Below, one piece after another: positions 7,950-16,423 of a stretch of DNA of 33,573 nt. The notes under the pieces were generated by a model. That model had not been told where the DNA came from. It saw only the letters and a list, made by a program, of their open reading frames with translations, and ran no database searches. A program made the translations under genes and the position numbers. Where the stretch lies: positions 1 through 33,573 of the forward strand of contig DASROF010000006.1 in the NCBI GenBank assembly GCA_035647075.1, written 5' to 3'. The number at the start of each line of letters is the position of its first letter. The first letter of the stretch is position 1. The DNA is from Gp6-AA40 sp035647075 (GTDB taxonomy: Bacteria; Acidobacteriota; Vicinamibacteria; Vicinamibacterales; UBA2999).

Positions 7950-9101
7950 TTGCCCAACGCGCCGGACGGCAACGCGCCACGTCAGAGACGGAAGTTGCTG
8001 CTCTTCGTGACCGAGGACTACTACCTCGTTTCTCACCGACTGCCGTTGGCGGTGGCGGCGCAGGCTGACGGATACGACGTCACGATCGTCACTCGCGAGC
8101 GCAATTGCGGCGACGTCATCCGGCGTGCGGGTCTGCGGTTGATTCCGTTTGACAACGCCCGTAGCAGTCTGAACCTGTTCTCTGATCTGTGGATGGTGGC
8201 GCGGTTGGTTGCTCTGTACAGACGCGAACGGCCGGATATCGTCCATCACGTCGCGATGAAGCCGATCCTGTACGGCAGTCTGGCCGCAAAGACAGTCCGC
8301 GGAGCGTGTGTCGTCAACGCCATTGCAGGGCTGGGATGGCTCTTCACAGCTCAGAAAGGGCGTGCCCGATGGCTGAAGCCGATCGTCAAGCAGGCGCTGA
8401 AACGACTGGCTGCGTCAGGACTGACAATCGTGCAGAACCCGGACGATCAAGCGATGCTGGTTGAACTGGGGCTGGATCCCAGTCGCATCCGGCTGATTCC
8501 GGGGGCCGGCGTGAATCTCGACGTGTTTCGCCCGACCGCGTCACCAGGCGGTCCACCGACAGTCGTCATGCCCACACGACTGTTGTGGGATAAGGGAGTT
8601 GGCGAGTTCATTGCTGCCGCGCGTCTGCTACGCGCGCGCGGAGTCGATGCACGTTTCGTTCTTGCAGGCGAGCCCGACTCGCAAAACCCGGCGAGTGTCT
8701 CCGCCGCTGACGTACGCACCTGGACGACCGAAGGCGTCATCGAGTACGCCGGATTCGTCACGGACATGCCTCGCTTGCTGGAACGTTCACACGTGGTGTG
8801 CTTGCCGTCGTACTACGGTGAGGGTCTACCGAAGTCGCTCATCGAGGCGGCGGCTTCGGGCCGCGCGATCGTTACGACCGATGCGCCGGGGTGCCGCGAG
8901 GCGGTGCGCGACGGTTACAACGGATTCCTCGTGCCGCCTCGATCGACGAACGAGCTCGCGACGGCACTCGAACGACTGATCGTCGATCCAGTCCTCCGCG
9001 ATGAGATGGGCCGTCACAGCCGGGCGCTCGCCGAGCTTCGGTTTGGTCAGGACGCAATCATCCGACAGACGCTGGCGGTCTACGATGAGCTGACCACGTG
9101 A
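7950..9101 (+). CDS. GT4-family glycosyltransferase (383 aa)
   Basis: A GT-B fold enzyme. The N-terminal Rossmann half opens with KLLLFVTEDYYLVSHRLPLA and RERPDIVHHVAMKP, as in PglA/CapM-type transferases that act on undecaprenyl-linked sugars. The C-terminal half has VVMPTRLLWDKGVGEFI and the nucleotide-sugar signature EGLPKSLIEAAASGRAIV starting at residue 291, with the EX7E-type acidic pair. It starts at TTG 7950: an in-frame stop lies at 7947-7949, and AGGAG at 7941-7945 sits 4 nt upstream. It is the first gene of a coupled plus-strand trio (GTGA overlap with the next gene). The context suggests it adds the second sugar to the undecaprenyl-PP-HexNAc made by the WbpL-like enzyme two genes downstream; that role is inference. 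Confidence 0.9.
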   Translation: MPNAPDGNAPRQRRKLLLFVTEDYYLVSHRLPLAVAAQADGYDVTIVTRERNCGDVIRRAGLRLIPFDNARSSLNLFSDLWMVARLVALYRRERPDIVHHVAMKPILYGSLAAKTVRGACVVNAIAGLGWLFTAQKGRARWLKPIVKQALKRLAASGLTIVQNPDDQAMLVELGLDPSRIRLIPGAGVNLDVFRPTASPGGPPTVVMPTRLLWDKGVGEFIAAARLLRARGVDARFVLAGEPDSQNPASVSAADVRTWTTEGVIEYAGFVTDMPRLLERSHVVCLPSYYGEGLPKSLIEAAASGRAIVTTDAPGCREAVRDGYNGFLVPPRSTNELATALERLIVDPVLRDEMGRHSRALAELRFGQDAIIRQTLAVYDELTT

Positions 9102-10021
9102 AGGTCCTGGTGACAGGCGCCAACGGGTTCGTCGGCAGAGCCGTTCTCGACCGTCTGCGGCGCGACGGACATGCAGTGCGAGCGGCGGTTCGGACTGCAG
9201 ACACGCTCCCGCCAGACGTCGAACGCACAGCGGGTGACCTGCATCCCGTTCGTAATTGGAGCGATAGCCTGCACCGAGTCGATGCGGTTATCCACCTTGC
9301 GGCACGAGTCCACGTGATGCGGGAAGCGGCGGCTGAACCATTGGACGAATACCGTCGTGTGAACGTGGACGGAACTGTGCACCTGGCCAGTGCCGCCGCT
9401 GCGGCTGGTGCACGGCGCTTCGTCTATGTGAGCACGCTGAAAGTGAACGGTGAGGCGGGGCAGTTCACGGAAGGCAACCAGCCGGCACCCGCAGATCCAT
9501 ATGCGCAGAGCAAATATGAAGCTGAAGTCGCGCTTCGTCAGATCGCAAATGACCATCGCCTCGAAGTTGTGATTGTTCGGCCGCCGCTGGTGTATGGACC
9601 TGGTGTCCAGGCAAACTTTCGCCTCCTGATGCGAGCGATCGCCCGTGGTGTTCCGCTGCCCCTTGGTGCGATCAGAAATCAGCGGAGCCTTGTCGGGATC
9701 GACAACCTCGTGGACTTCATCATGACCTGCCTTGCGCATCCCTCCGCAGCAAATGAGACGTTCCTCGTCGCCGACGGGGAGGATCTCTCGACGCCGGATC
9801 TTGTGCGGCGCCTCGCGCGGGCGATGGGTCGGCCTTCCCGGCTGTTCCCGGTCAACCCGTCCCTTCTTCGACTCGGCGCATCCCTCTGTGGTCGGCGGGA
9901 CCTTGTCGACCGCCTCGTCGAATCGCTGCAGGCGGACATTACGAAAGCACGCACGTGTCTCACGTGGTCGCCGCCTGTCAGCGTGGATGAGGGTCTGATG
10001 CGGGCGACTCGACCACGATGA
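9098..10021 (+). CDS. WbpV-like NAD-dependent 4-ketosugar reductase/epimerase (307 aa)
   Basis: An extended SDR with VLVTGANGFVGRAVL at residues 3-17, HLAARVHVM at 66-74, the catalytic S112/T113 (VYVSTLKVNGE) and Y135-x3-K139 (PYAQSKYEAE). The HLAARVHVM...LKVNGE signature is characteristic of the WbpV/WbpK/Gne group. Those enzymes reduce UDP-4-keto-6-deoxy-GlcNAc to UDP-QuiNAc or UDP-FucNAc, or epimerise UDP-HexNAc. The substrate would come from the WbpM-like dehydratase at 11046-12896, and the product would feed the WbpL-like transferase that follows. The GTG start at 9098 overlaps the stop of the upstream gene (GTGA), and its own stop overlaps the next ATG (ATGA). Which product stereochemistry it makes cannot be told from the sequence. 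Confidence 0.88.
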   Translation: MKVLVTGANGFVGRAVLDRLRRDGHAVRAAVRTADTLPPDVERTAGDLHPVRNWSDSLHRVDAVIHLAARVHVMREAAAEPLDEYRRVNVDGTVHLASAAAAAGARRFVYVSTLKVNGEAGQFTEGNQPAPADPYAQSKYEAEVALRQIANDHRLEVVIVRPPLVYGPGVQANFRLLMRAIARGVPLPLGAIRNQRSLVGIDNLVDFIMTCLAHPSAANETFLVADGEDLSTPDLVRRLARAMGRPSRLFPVNPSLLRLGASLCGRRDLVDRLVESLQADITKARTCLTWSPPVSVDEGLMRATRPR

Positions 10022-11097
10022 GGACCTGGGCAATCGCCGCGTTCTGTGCGGGAACCATGCTGGCGTCGTGGGCGCTGACACGCACGTTCCGCAACTACGC
10101 CCAGGCGCGCGGCATGCTCGACGTGCCCAACGAGCGGAGTTCCCATGTGCGACCGACGCCGCGTGGTGGCGGGGCGGCAATTGTGCTGGTGACCCTGGCC
10201 GCGCTGTGCATGCTCTCGCTCACCAACGTGTTGAACTGGAGACCGGTGCTCGGATTCGGCGCAGCCGGGGGTGTCGTCGCGGTTGCAGGTTTCGTAGACG
10301 ACCGGAGACATCTCAAAAGGCGGTGGCGGCTACTTTCGCACTGCGGCGGCGCCTCGATCCTGTGGCTATCGATGAGCCCGTTCCCGTCGATTGCCATCCA
10401 TGACAGTGTGCTAAGCGGTACGGCCGCGTTTCCGCTCGTAATTCTTTATGTCATCTGGCTGATTAATCTCACCAATTTTATGGACGGCGTCGATGGCCTT
10501 GCAGCAGGTGAGGCGGTCAGCGTCGCGCTTGGGGGTGCAGTGCTCTATGCGATGACCAGTCGGCCGGACGCGTCGATAGTCCCGCTCGTATTCGCGGCTG
10601 CCGTCGGCGGGTTCCTGATCTGGAACCGTCCGCCGGCGCAGATCTTCATGGGTGACGTGGGCAGCGGGTTCGTCGGCATCGCATTGGCCGCGATGTCTCT
10701 GCAAGCATCAACTGTTTCACGACCGCTGCTCTGGGGATGGCTCATCCTGATGGGTGTATTTGTCGTCGATGCGTCCGTGACCTTGATTCGCAGAGTGCTT
10801 CGAGCGGAGCGCGTGTGGCTCGCACATCGAACACACGCCTATCAGCACGCAGCATTTCGTTGGCGCTCGCACGGGAAGGTGACGCTGGCAGTCATCTGCA
10901 TCAATGTATTCTGGTTACTGCCGATCGGAACTCTCGTTGCACTGCGTCGGATCGACGAACTCACGGGCATTGCGATCGCGTATGCACCTCTGATCGTCGT
11001 GGTGGTCTGGCTGGGCGCAGGCGCACCCGCAGCCGACGTCTCCGCTCAGACGCGGTCGACCCGACGATCCTCGACTGGCGAGAAGGTAGGAAGGTAG
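10018..11097 (+). CDS. WbpL/WecA-like undecaprenyl-phosphate sugar-1-phosphate transferase (359 aa)
   Basis: An integral membrane enzyme of the MraY/WecA (GT4 PNPT) superfamily with about ten or eleven hydrophobic segments. Diagnostic cytoplasmic motifs are all present: VPNERSSHVRPTPRGGG (36-52), VDDRRHL (93-99, the Mg-binding Asp pair), NFMDGVDG (153-160), FMGDVGSGFVG (210-220) and HRTHAYQH (270-277), whose His-rich loop helps set sugar specificity. It would transfer HexNAc-1-P, probably FucNAc or QuiNAc by analogy with WbpL, from the UDP-sugar to undecaprenyl phosphate. This step initiates O-unit assembly at the inner membrane. It is coupled to the preceding reductase by ATGA. Its last 52 bp overlap the 3' end of the convergent dehydratase gene. 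The C-terminal tail is charged and probably dispensable. Confidence 0.93.
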   Translation: MRTWAIAAFCAGTMLASWALTRTFRNYAQARGMLDVPNERSSHVRPTPRGGGAAIVLVTLAALCMLSLTNVLNWRPVLGFGAAGGVVAVAGFVDDRRHLKRRWRLLSHCGGASILWLSMSPFPSIAIHDSVLSGTAAFPLVILYVIWLINLTNFMDGVDGLAAGEAVSVALGGAVLYAMTSRPDASIVPLVFAAAVGGFLIWNRPPAQIFMGDVGSGFVGIALAAMSLQASTVSRPLLWGWLILMGVFVVDASVTLIRRVLRAERVWLAHRTHAYQHAAFRWRSHGKVTLAVICINVFWLLPIGTLVALRRIDELTGIAIAYAPLIVVVVWLGAGAPAADVSAQTRSTRRSSTGEKVGR

Positions 11098-12896
11098 CGG
11101 CGTAATTCGCGCAGGATGTCTTGGGGATCGCCGGTGCCCGCCGCCAGCGCAATGTGCTCGATCGCAGCTCCCCAGTCGACGGCATCCGTAGCTTCTTCGT
11201 GGACCGCAAGGATGTCTGGATGAGCGGTGGGCTGCGTCACCGCTCCCTCTTCCCACAGTGACTCGGTCATCTTCTCGCCGGGGCGTACTCCCGTAAATAC
11301 GATCGGAATGTCGTCGGCACCGGATAGACGAATCATGTCCCGGACGAGGTCCACCACCGGGATCGGGTCGCCCATGCGCAGGACAAACAACTCACCGCCG
11401 CGACCAATCGCACCCGCCTCGAGGACAAGGTGTGCCGCCTCGGCAATGGTCATGAAGTACCGCTTCATGTCCGCATGCGTAATCGTGATGGGACCACCGC
11501 GCTTGATCTGTTGTTGAAAGATCGAAACCGCACTACCGCGGCTGGCGAGGACATTCCCGAATCGCACGACCATGAAGGCACAGCCGAATCGTCTCGCCGT
11601 CTGACGCACCAGTTCCTCGGCCAACCGCTTCGAGGCGCCCATAACATTCCGCGGGACGGCTGCCTTGTCGGTTGAAATCATCACAAAACGGCTCACGCCG
11701 GCTGCCAGCGCAGACTGCAGCATGTTTCTCGTGCCGACAGCGTTGTTGGTGATGGCCTCCTCAGGATTTCCTTCCATCAGCGGTACGTGTTTATGAGCCG
11801 CAGCATGAAACACGATCTCCGGCTGAAGCTGCATGAACAGCCGCTGCAGCCGCGAACCGTCACGCACGTCGCAGATCACCGTCTGCAGGCTGAGGTTCGG
11901 AAAATCGCGCTGCAGGTCATGGTGCGCCTCGAATACGCTGTTCTCTCCGTGCCCGAGCATGATCAGCCGGGCGGGCCCGAGCGCCGCGACCTGTCGGCAG
12001 ATCTCTGCGCCGATCGATCCACCGGCTCCGGAGATCAAGACCGTGCGATCGCGGAGGTACGTCTCGGCGTTAAATGACGGTTTGGCGTGGGGGCGACGGA
12101 GGAGATCCGCAATTTGCAGCTCGCGCAGCCGGTTAATCGTGACGCGGCCACCGACAAGCTCAAAGACGCCCGGAATGATCATTGACTCGAGCGACAGCCC
12201 CTGGCACTGCTCGCTCAACTGACGAATGACGGTACCCGGTGCGGTCGGCATCGCGATCACGACCAGCGTCACCTGGTGTGCCGCGGCAACCGTACGCACG
12301 TCGTCGAGTCGGCCACGCACTCGCAATCCGGCAATCAGATGTCCAATCTTCGCCGGGTCATCGTCGAGGAACCCAATGGGGACCATGCCCATTTGCGGGT
12401 TGCGACGGAGATCGCGGGCAACAATCATCCCCGCTTCGCCCGCACCAGCAATCAACACGACCTTGCGATTGGCGTCGTGCTTCTGCGCACCTGCGCCACC
12501 AATGCGCTGAGACTCGGCCACGAGCCGTACCGAGCCACGCAAGCTTCCGACGAGCAGGATCGTCAGCAACCAGTCGTTAAAAACCACCGAACGCGAGAAC
12601 GACGGGATCACCGACGCCCAGAGCGCCACCACCAGCGTGACGAGAATCGCGATCGACGATCCCGTGATCGCCAGAAAGAGCGCGACGACATCGGGAATCG
12701 AGGCGTAACGCCAGTAACGTCCGTAGACGCCAGAGGCAAAAAACACGAGCGGCTTGATGACCGACGCGAGCACGATAAAGAAGAGGAACGCGTCCCGGTA
12801 CGCCGTGAAACGGAGATCGAAGCGCAGCACGAACGCCATCAGCGCCGCGACCCACAGAAATGGGAGGTCCAGCAGCAGGAAATAGCGATTTCTCAT
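11046..12896 (-). CDS. WbpM/PglF/CapD-type membrane UDP-GlcNAc 4,6-dehydratase (616 aa)
   Basis: Full-length member of the membrane-bound nucleotide-sugar dehydratase family. Four transmembrane helices fill about residues 5-120. A first Rossmann domain (VVLIAGAGEAG near 146-156) follows, then the catalytic SDR domain with VLISGAGGSIGAEI (286-299), FHAAAHKHVPLME (363-375) and STDKA (408-412). As is normal for this family, the usual catalytic Tyr is Met (M419-x3-K423, in NVMGASKR), so the enzyme is not broken. It converts UDP-GlcNAc to UDP-4-keto-6-deoxy-GlcNAc, the precursor of FucNAc, QuiNAc and bacillosamine-type sugars. The ATG is at 12896. It converges on and overlaps the WbpL-like gene by 52 bp, and diverges from nadE with 67 bp between them. 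Confidence 0.94.
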   Translation of the reverse strand: MRNRYFLLLDLPFLWVAALMAFVLRFDLRFTAYRDAFLFFIVLASVIKPLVFFASGVYGRYWRYASIPDVVALFLAITGSSIAILVTLVVALWASVIPSFSRSVVFNDWLLTILLVGSLRGSVRLVAESQRIGGAGAQKHDANRKVVLIAGAGEAGMIVARDLRRNPQMGMVPIGFLDDDPAKIGHLIAGLRVRGRLDDVRTVAAAHQVTLVVIAMPTAPGTVIRQLSEQCQGLSLESMIIPGVFELVGGRVTINRLRELQIADLLRRPHAKPSFNAETYLRDRTVLISGAGGSIGAEICRQVAALGPARLIMLGHGENSVFEAHHDLQRDFPNLSLQTVICDVRDGSRLQRLFMQLQPEIVFHAAAHKHVPLMEGNPEEAITNNAVGTRNMLQSALAAGVSRFVMISTDKAAVPRNVMGASKRLAEELVRQTARRFGCAFMVVRFGNVLASRGSAVSIFQQQIKRGGPITITHADMKRYFMTIAEAAHLVLEAGAIGRGGELFVLRMGDPIPVVDLVRDMIRLSGADDIPIVFTGVRPGEKMTESLWEEGAVTQPTAHPDILAVHEEATDAVDWGAAIEHIALAAGTGDPQDILRELRRYLPTFSPVEDRRVDRV

Positions 12897-12963
12897 TGAG
12901 GCTCAAGCGATTAGAAGACGTGGGATCACCGATGTCAACGCCATATCGCATTAGGATCAACTT

Positions 12964-14649
12964 GTGACGCTCTCCATCGGGCTTTCCCAGATTAACCCGA
13001 CAGTCGGGGACGTCGCTGGCAATGCGGCGCGCGTACGCCGGGCCCGCGGCGAAGCAGCCGCCGGCGGCGCCGACCTGGTCGTCTTTTCCGAGCTGGTTCT
13101 CGTCGGCTACCCACCTGAAGACCTGGTGCTTCGGCCGGCATTGGTGGACGCGGCCGCCGCGGCGCTTCACGAACTCGTCGAGGAGAGCAAGGACGGCGGT
13201 CCCGGATTGCTGGTCACGCTGCCGTGGCGCGACGAGCAGGGGCTACACAACAGCATCGCGCTCGTCGCCGACGGACAGGTCCAGATCCGCTCGAAGCACG
13301 AGTTGCCGAACTACGGCGTGTTCGACGAGAAGCGGGTGTTCGTTCCCGGCGATGTCCCCGAGCCCATCACGTTCCGCGGCGTCCGCCTCGGCGTGCCGAT
13401 CTGCGAAGACATCTGGGTCCCGGACGTCGTCGCACACCTGGCCCGCTGCGGCGCTGAGCTGTTGATCGTGCCCAACGGATCGCCGTTTGAGGTGGACAAA
13501 TTCAGTCAGCGACTGGATCTCGCGCGCGCCAGGGTTGCCGAATCCGGTCTGCCGTTGATCTACGTCAACCAGGTCGGCGGCCAGGATGAACTGGTGTTCG
13601 ACGGCGGCTCGTTCGCGATCAGCAGGAACGGTGATATCGCGGAGGTGATGCCCTTCTGGACAGAAGCGCTTGATCTTCTGCGGTGGGAGCGCAGCTCAGG
13701 TCAGTTCACGTGCGGCGAGGGACTTCGTAAAGGGGAGCGCCACGGTCCATCCGGCGGCGGCGACTTCGAGCCGGAGACGAGGTCGTCTGCCGTGTATCAC
13801 GCAATGATGCTCGGCCTGCGCGACTATGTTGAGAAGAATCGCTTCCCCGGAGTCGTGCTCGGGCTCTCGGGCGGCATCGATTCGGCCCTGACGGCGGTGG
13901 TGGCTGTGGATGCGCTGGGATCCCGGCGCGTCCGCGGCGTCCGTCTACCGTCGCAGTTTACCAGCGAGGCGAGCATGGCGGATGCGGTTGAGACCGCACA
14001 CCTGCTGGACATCACGCTCGACACCCTCCCCATCGAAGCCGGCGTGAGAGCGATGGAAGACACCCTGGGGCCGGTATTCGCCGGCCGGTCGCGCGACGTC
14101 ACCGAAGAAAACGTGCAAGCCAGGCTGCGCGGCGTGCTGCTGATGGCACTGTCGAACAAATTCGGCGAGATGCTGGTGACAACAGGCAACAAATCGGAAA
14201 TGTCGGTCGGGTATTCCACGCTCTACGGCGACATGTGCGGCGGATACTCGGTGCTGAAGGACGTGTACAAGACCGAGGTCTACGCGCTCGCGCGGTGGCG
14301 CAATGAAAACACGCCGCACGGCGCCCTTGGCCCGGCCGGTCGCGTTATCCCGGAGTCATCGATCACCAAGGCGCCAACGGCGGAGCTCCGACCCAATCAA
14401 ACCGATCAGGACACGCTTCCGCCATACGAGGAGCTCGACGCCATCCTGACGGGATTGGTCGAAGAAGAACAAAGCGTGTCCCAGCTCGCGACGCGCGGAT
14501 TCACGCGCGAGACGGTCGTTCGCGTCCAGCGCATGTTGTTTGCGGCGGAATACAAACGGCGTCAGGCGCCGCCGGGCGTGAAGATCACGCGTAAGAGCTT
14601 CGGTCGCGACCGGCGCTATCCGCTGACGAACGCCTTTCGAGAGACATGA
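12964..14649 (+). CDS. nadE: Glutamine-hydrolysing NAD+ synthase (561 aa)
   Basis: A two-domain cytosolic enzyme that amidates nicotinic acid adenine dinucleotide to NAD+, taking ammonia from glutamine. The N-terminal nitrilase-type glutaminase domain has its catalytic triad: E43 (VVFSEL), K111 (RSKHELPNYGVFDEKRVF) and C147 (GVPICEDIW). The C-terminal ATP-pyrophosphatase domain has the P-loop SGGIDS at 302-307, then TTGNKSEMSVGYSTLYGDM and KAPTAELRPNQTDQD, both diagnostic. Length and domain order match glutamine-dependent NadE of the 540-570 residue type. The GTG start at 12964 fits the family's N-terminus (LSQINPTVGDVAGN) and has TAGGA 7 nt upstream. It is probably transcribed alone from the 67-bp divergent spacer shared with the dehydratase gene. 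It is a housekeeping gene between two glycan clusters. Confidence 0.96.
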   Translation: MTLSIGLSQINPTVGDVAGNAARVRRARGEAAAGGADLVVFSELVLVGYPPEDLVLRPALVDAAAAALHELVEESKDGGPGLLVTLPWRDEQGLHNSIALVADGQVQIRSKHELPNYGVFDEKRVFVPGDVPEPITFRGVRLGVPICEDIWVPDVVAHLARCGAELLIVPNGSPFEVDKFSQRLDLARARVAESGLPLIYVNQVGGQDELVFDGGSFAISRNGDIAEVMPFWTEALDLLRWERSSGQFTCGEGLRKGERHGPSGGGDFEPETRSSAVYHAMMLGLRDYVEKNRFPGVVLGLSGGIDSALTAVVAVDALGSRRVRGVRLPSQFTSEASMADAVETAHLLDITLDTLPIEAGVRAMEDTLGPVFAGRSRDVTEENVQARLRGVLLMALSNKFGEMLVTTGNKSEMSVGYSTLYGDMCGGYSVLKDVYKTEVYALARWRNENTPHGALGPAGRVIPESSITKAPTAELRPNQTDQDTLPPYEELDAILTGLVEEEQSVSQLATRGFTRETVVRVQRMLFAAEYKRRQAPPGVKITRKSFGRDRRYPLTNAFRET

Positions 14650-14820
14650 TGGCCTGCCGTGACTCCCCTCACCGCGACGTGGTCGCTTGTCAAATACTCC
14701 AACCGGTAACTTCGTTAATACGGACTTCAGTCACCAAGCACTCGAAGTGACACACCTCGTCAGGCGCGCGGAAGCAGTGGGGTGGACATCAAGCCGATCG
14801 ACGGGTAGCATCGAAGGACC

Positions 14821-14970
14821 GTGTCTTTTCTCAAGGAACTCTGGGCATACATGACCGCGCGGAAGAAGTTCTGGCTGCTTCCGCTGATGCTCGTGCTGCT
14901 GGTCTTCGGCGGGCTGATCGTTCTGGCGAAGGGCAGCGCCATCGCGCCGTTCATCTACACCATCTTCTAG
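14821..14970 (+). CDS. DUF5989-family single-span membrane microprotein (49 aa)
   Basis: A 49-codon ORF read directly from the bases: GTG at 14821, TAG at 14968-14970. The protein begins VSFLKELWAYMTARKKFWLL and ends GSAIAPFIYTIF. It has an amphipathic start, the basic RKKFWL junction, one transmembrane helix (about residues 18-38) and a conserved GSA(I/V)APFIYT tail. That whole pattern is what I know as DUF5989, a family of about 50 residues in glycan clusters, often beside SxtJ-like proteins and carbamoyltransferases. AAGG at 14814-14817 could serve as ribosome binding site, although the 3-nt gap is short. It stands alone between nadE (same strand, 171 bp upstream) and the convergent methyltransferase gene. 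Its function is unknown; a small partner of a membrane glycan enzyme is the plausible guess. Confidence 0.87.
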   Translation: MSFLKELWAYMTARKKFWLLPLMLVLLVFGGLIVLAKGSAIAPFIYTIF

Positions 14971-15012
14971 TCGGTTCACCAGCGAGTTCCGGGAGTCGTG
15001 AGCGGCAGCCAC

Positions 15013-15876
15013 TTAGTGGCGTCGCCTCGCAACAACGAGCAGGCTGGACCCGACCACCAGCGACTTCCCTGCGGTGATCGCTGTGACCTCGTGTTCAAGG
15101 ATCCGAGCGAGCGCGTCGGCCAGCCTCTGGCTCCCGGCGGCATGCTCGCGTTCGTAGGCGTGCCCCGATTTTGGCCGGGTGAAACCGACACGATACGGCA
15201 GCGCGCGCACCAGCGCGAACAGCGGCACCAGGCGCTCGAACAGGTACGTGGCGTACAGCACCTCAAAGCCGCCGGCGAGGGAGTCGGTGAGGGATCGTCT
15301 CGTGTAGCGCCGATAGTGCATCGCCTCGACGTCGGCGGTCGACCAGAGCCAGTTAAAGGACGGGACGGTGAGATACAGAAGACCACCGGGCCGCACGATG
15401 CCAGCGAGCTGATGCGCGAACCCCCGGTCGTCCTCGATGTGCTCGAGCACGTCGAACAGGCCGACACTGGGCACGCTGCCCGGTCGGATCGCCGCCTCGT
15501 CGAGCGTCGCATTGATGACGGTGGGAAGACGACGAGCATCCCGGGCGTTTTGCGCGCCCATGCCACCGGGCTCGAGGAGCACCGTTGCAAATCCAGCCTC
15601 GATGAGCCCGCGCGCAACGAAGCCATTGCCGCCACCGACGTCGAGGATGAAACCTGAGGGCGGGTATTGGCGCACGGCCGTCACGATGCATCTGTTCCGG
15701 TGCGTGAACCAGAATGACCCGTCTTCGAGGCGGAAGCACGCATCGTTCTGATCCGCCGGATAGGAAATGGATTCGGCGGCAGCAACGTTCGTGCGCCAAA
15801 TGCCGGTGGCAGCATCGAAATGAAGCGCGTCGCTGAATGATGCGACGTTTACTCCGAACTCATCGCCGGGTGACAT
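15013..15876 (-). CDS. Class I SAM-dependent methyltransferase (287 aa)
   Basis: A Methyltransf_23-like protein. An N-terminal segment of about 70 residues precedes motif I, FILDVGGGNGFVARGL (about 76-91). Later come LFDVLEHIEDDRGF with the usual acidic LEH element and IVRPGGLLYLTVPSF. YRRYTRRSLTD and the C-terminal hydrophobic run resemble other methyltransferases of polysaccharide clusters that act on lipid- or nucleotide-linked sugars. The substrate is unknown. The frame is open to 15921, but the ATG at 15876 is preferred; it overlaps the 3' end of the upstream acyltransferase gene by 17 bp, keeping the operon compact. It is the last gene of the six-gene minus-strand run and converges with the DUF5989 gene, 42 bp apart. 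Confidence 0.86.
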   Translation of the reverse strand: MSPGDEFGVNVASFSDALHFDAATGIWRTNVAAAESISYPADQNDACFRLEDGSFWFTHRNRCIVTAVRQYPPSGFILDVGGGNGFVARGLIEAGFATVLLEPGGMGAQNARDARRLPTVINATLDEAAIRPGSVPSVGLFDVLEHIEDDRGFAHQLAGIVRPGGLLYLTVPSFNWLWSTADVEAMHYRRYTRRSLTDSLAGGFEVLYATYLFERLVPLFALVRALPYRVGFTRPKSGHAYEREHAAGSQRLADALARILEHEVTAITAGKSLVVGSSLLVVARRRH

Positions 15877-16423
15877 AGCGTTCCAGGGCTTTAATGTGCG
15901 TCCGATCGAGAACATCGGCATGGCTCACGATGACGGCACCGGCGCCGACGAAGCAGTCGCTACCCACGCGGCAATCGCCGCACACGGTGCAATTCGGCGA
16001 CAGGAAGGTATTCGCGCCGATGCTGCAATCATGGCTCACGCAGACGCCGGGCCAGACGACGACGTTGTCGGCGAGTGCCACGCGACAGTCCACGAGCGCT
16101 CCAGCCATGACGAAGGAACCCGGGCCGACCGACGAGGCGGCCGACACGTACGCCCGCGGATGCACCAGTACCGGCATGGTGTAACCGGCGTCCTGAATAC
16201 GAGCGGTCACCGTGCGTCTGGCGGCGAGATCTGAATAACCGACGGCGTTGACACAGACGTACTCCGACGGCGAGTGCGTCAGCCGTACGGACGAGAACGG
16301 CCCGAGCACTCCCTCCCCATCATGGACGTCGTCGATAAAACCGGCGAACTCACGACCGCAATCCTCGACGAGACAGCGGATGACCTGACCGAACATGCGT
16401 GAGCCGTAGACGAGTACCTTCAT
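15860..16423 (-). CDS. PglD-like sugar O/N-acyltransferase with left-handed beta-helix (187 aa)
   Basis: The N-terminal PglD_N-type Rossmann-like part (MKVLVYGSRMFGQVIRCLVE, then FAGFIDDVHDGEGVLGPF) is followed by hexapeptide repeats from about residue 85 on (VHPRAYVSAASSVGPGSFV, LADNVVVWPGVCVSHDCSIG). The repeats make the left-handed beta-helix of acetyl-CoA-dependent sialic acid O-acetyltransferase/PglD enzymes. The His in VSHDCSIG is at the position of the family's catalytic base. It would acetylate an amino or hydroxyl group on a nucleotide- or lipid-linked sugar. The ATG at 16423 overlaps the upstream methyltransferase stop (TGATG); a GTG three bases earlier is an in-frame alternative. 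The short C-terminus (DRTHIKALERYVTRR) may interact with the acyl donor, as in relatives. The exact acceptor cannot be read from the sequence. Confidence 0.88.
   Translation of the reverse strand: MKVLVYGSRMFGQVIRCLVEDCGREFAGFIDDVHDGEGVLGPFSSVRLTHSPSEYVCVNAVGYSDLAARRTVTARIQDAGYTMPVLVHPRAYVSAASSVGPGSFVMAGALVDCRVALADNVVVWPGVCVSHDCSIGANTFLSPNCTVCGDCRVGSDCFVGAGAVIVSHADVLDRTHIKALERYVTRR

Noticed and set aside
11046..12896. Broken SDR active site in the WbpM-like dehydratase (Met in place of Tyr)
   Set aside because: The M-x3-K form is the normal state of the large membrane-bound dehydratase family.
14687..14720. TTGTCA and TTAATA as -35/-10 for the DUF5989 gene
   Set aside because: The spacing is 22 bp, outside the usable range, and no better pairing was found.
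15008..15020. GCCAC-TTA-GTGGC inverted repeat as a terminator for the decoration operon
   Set aside because: The stem includes the stop codon and has a 3-base loop and no T-run; coding sequence explains it.
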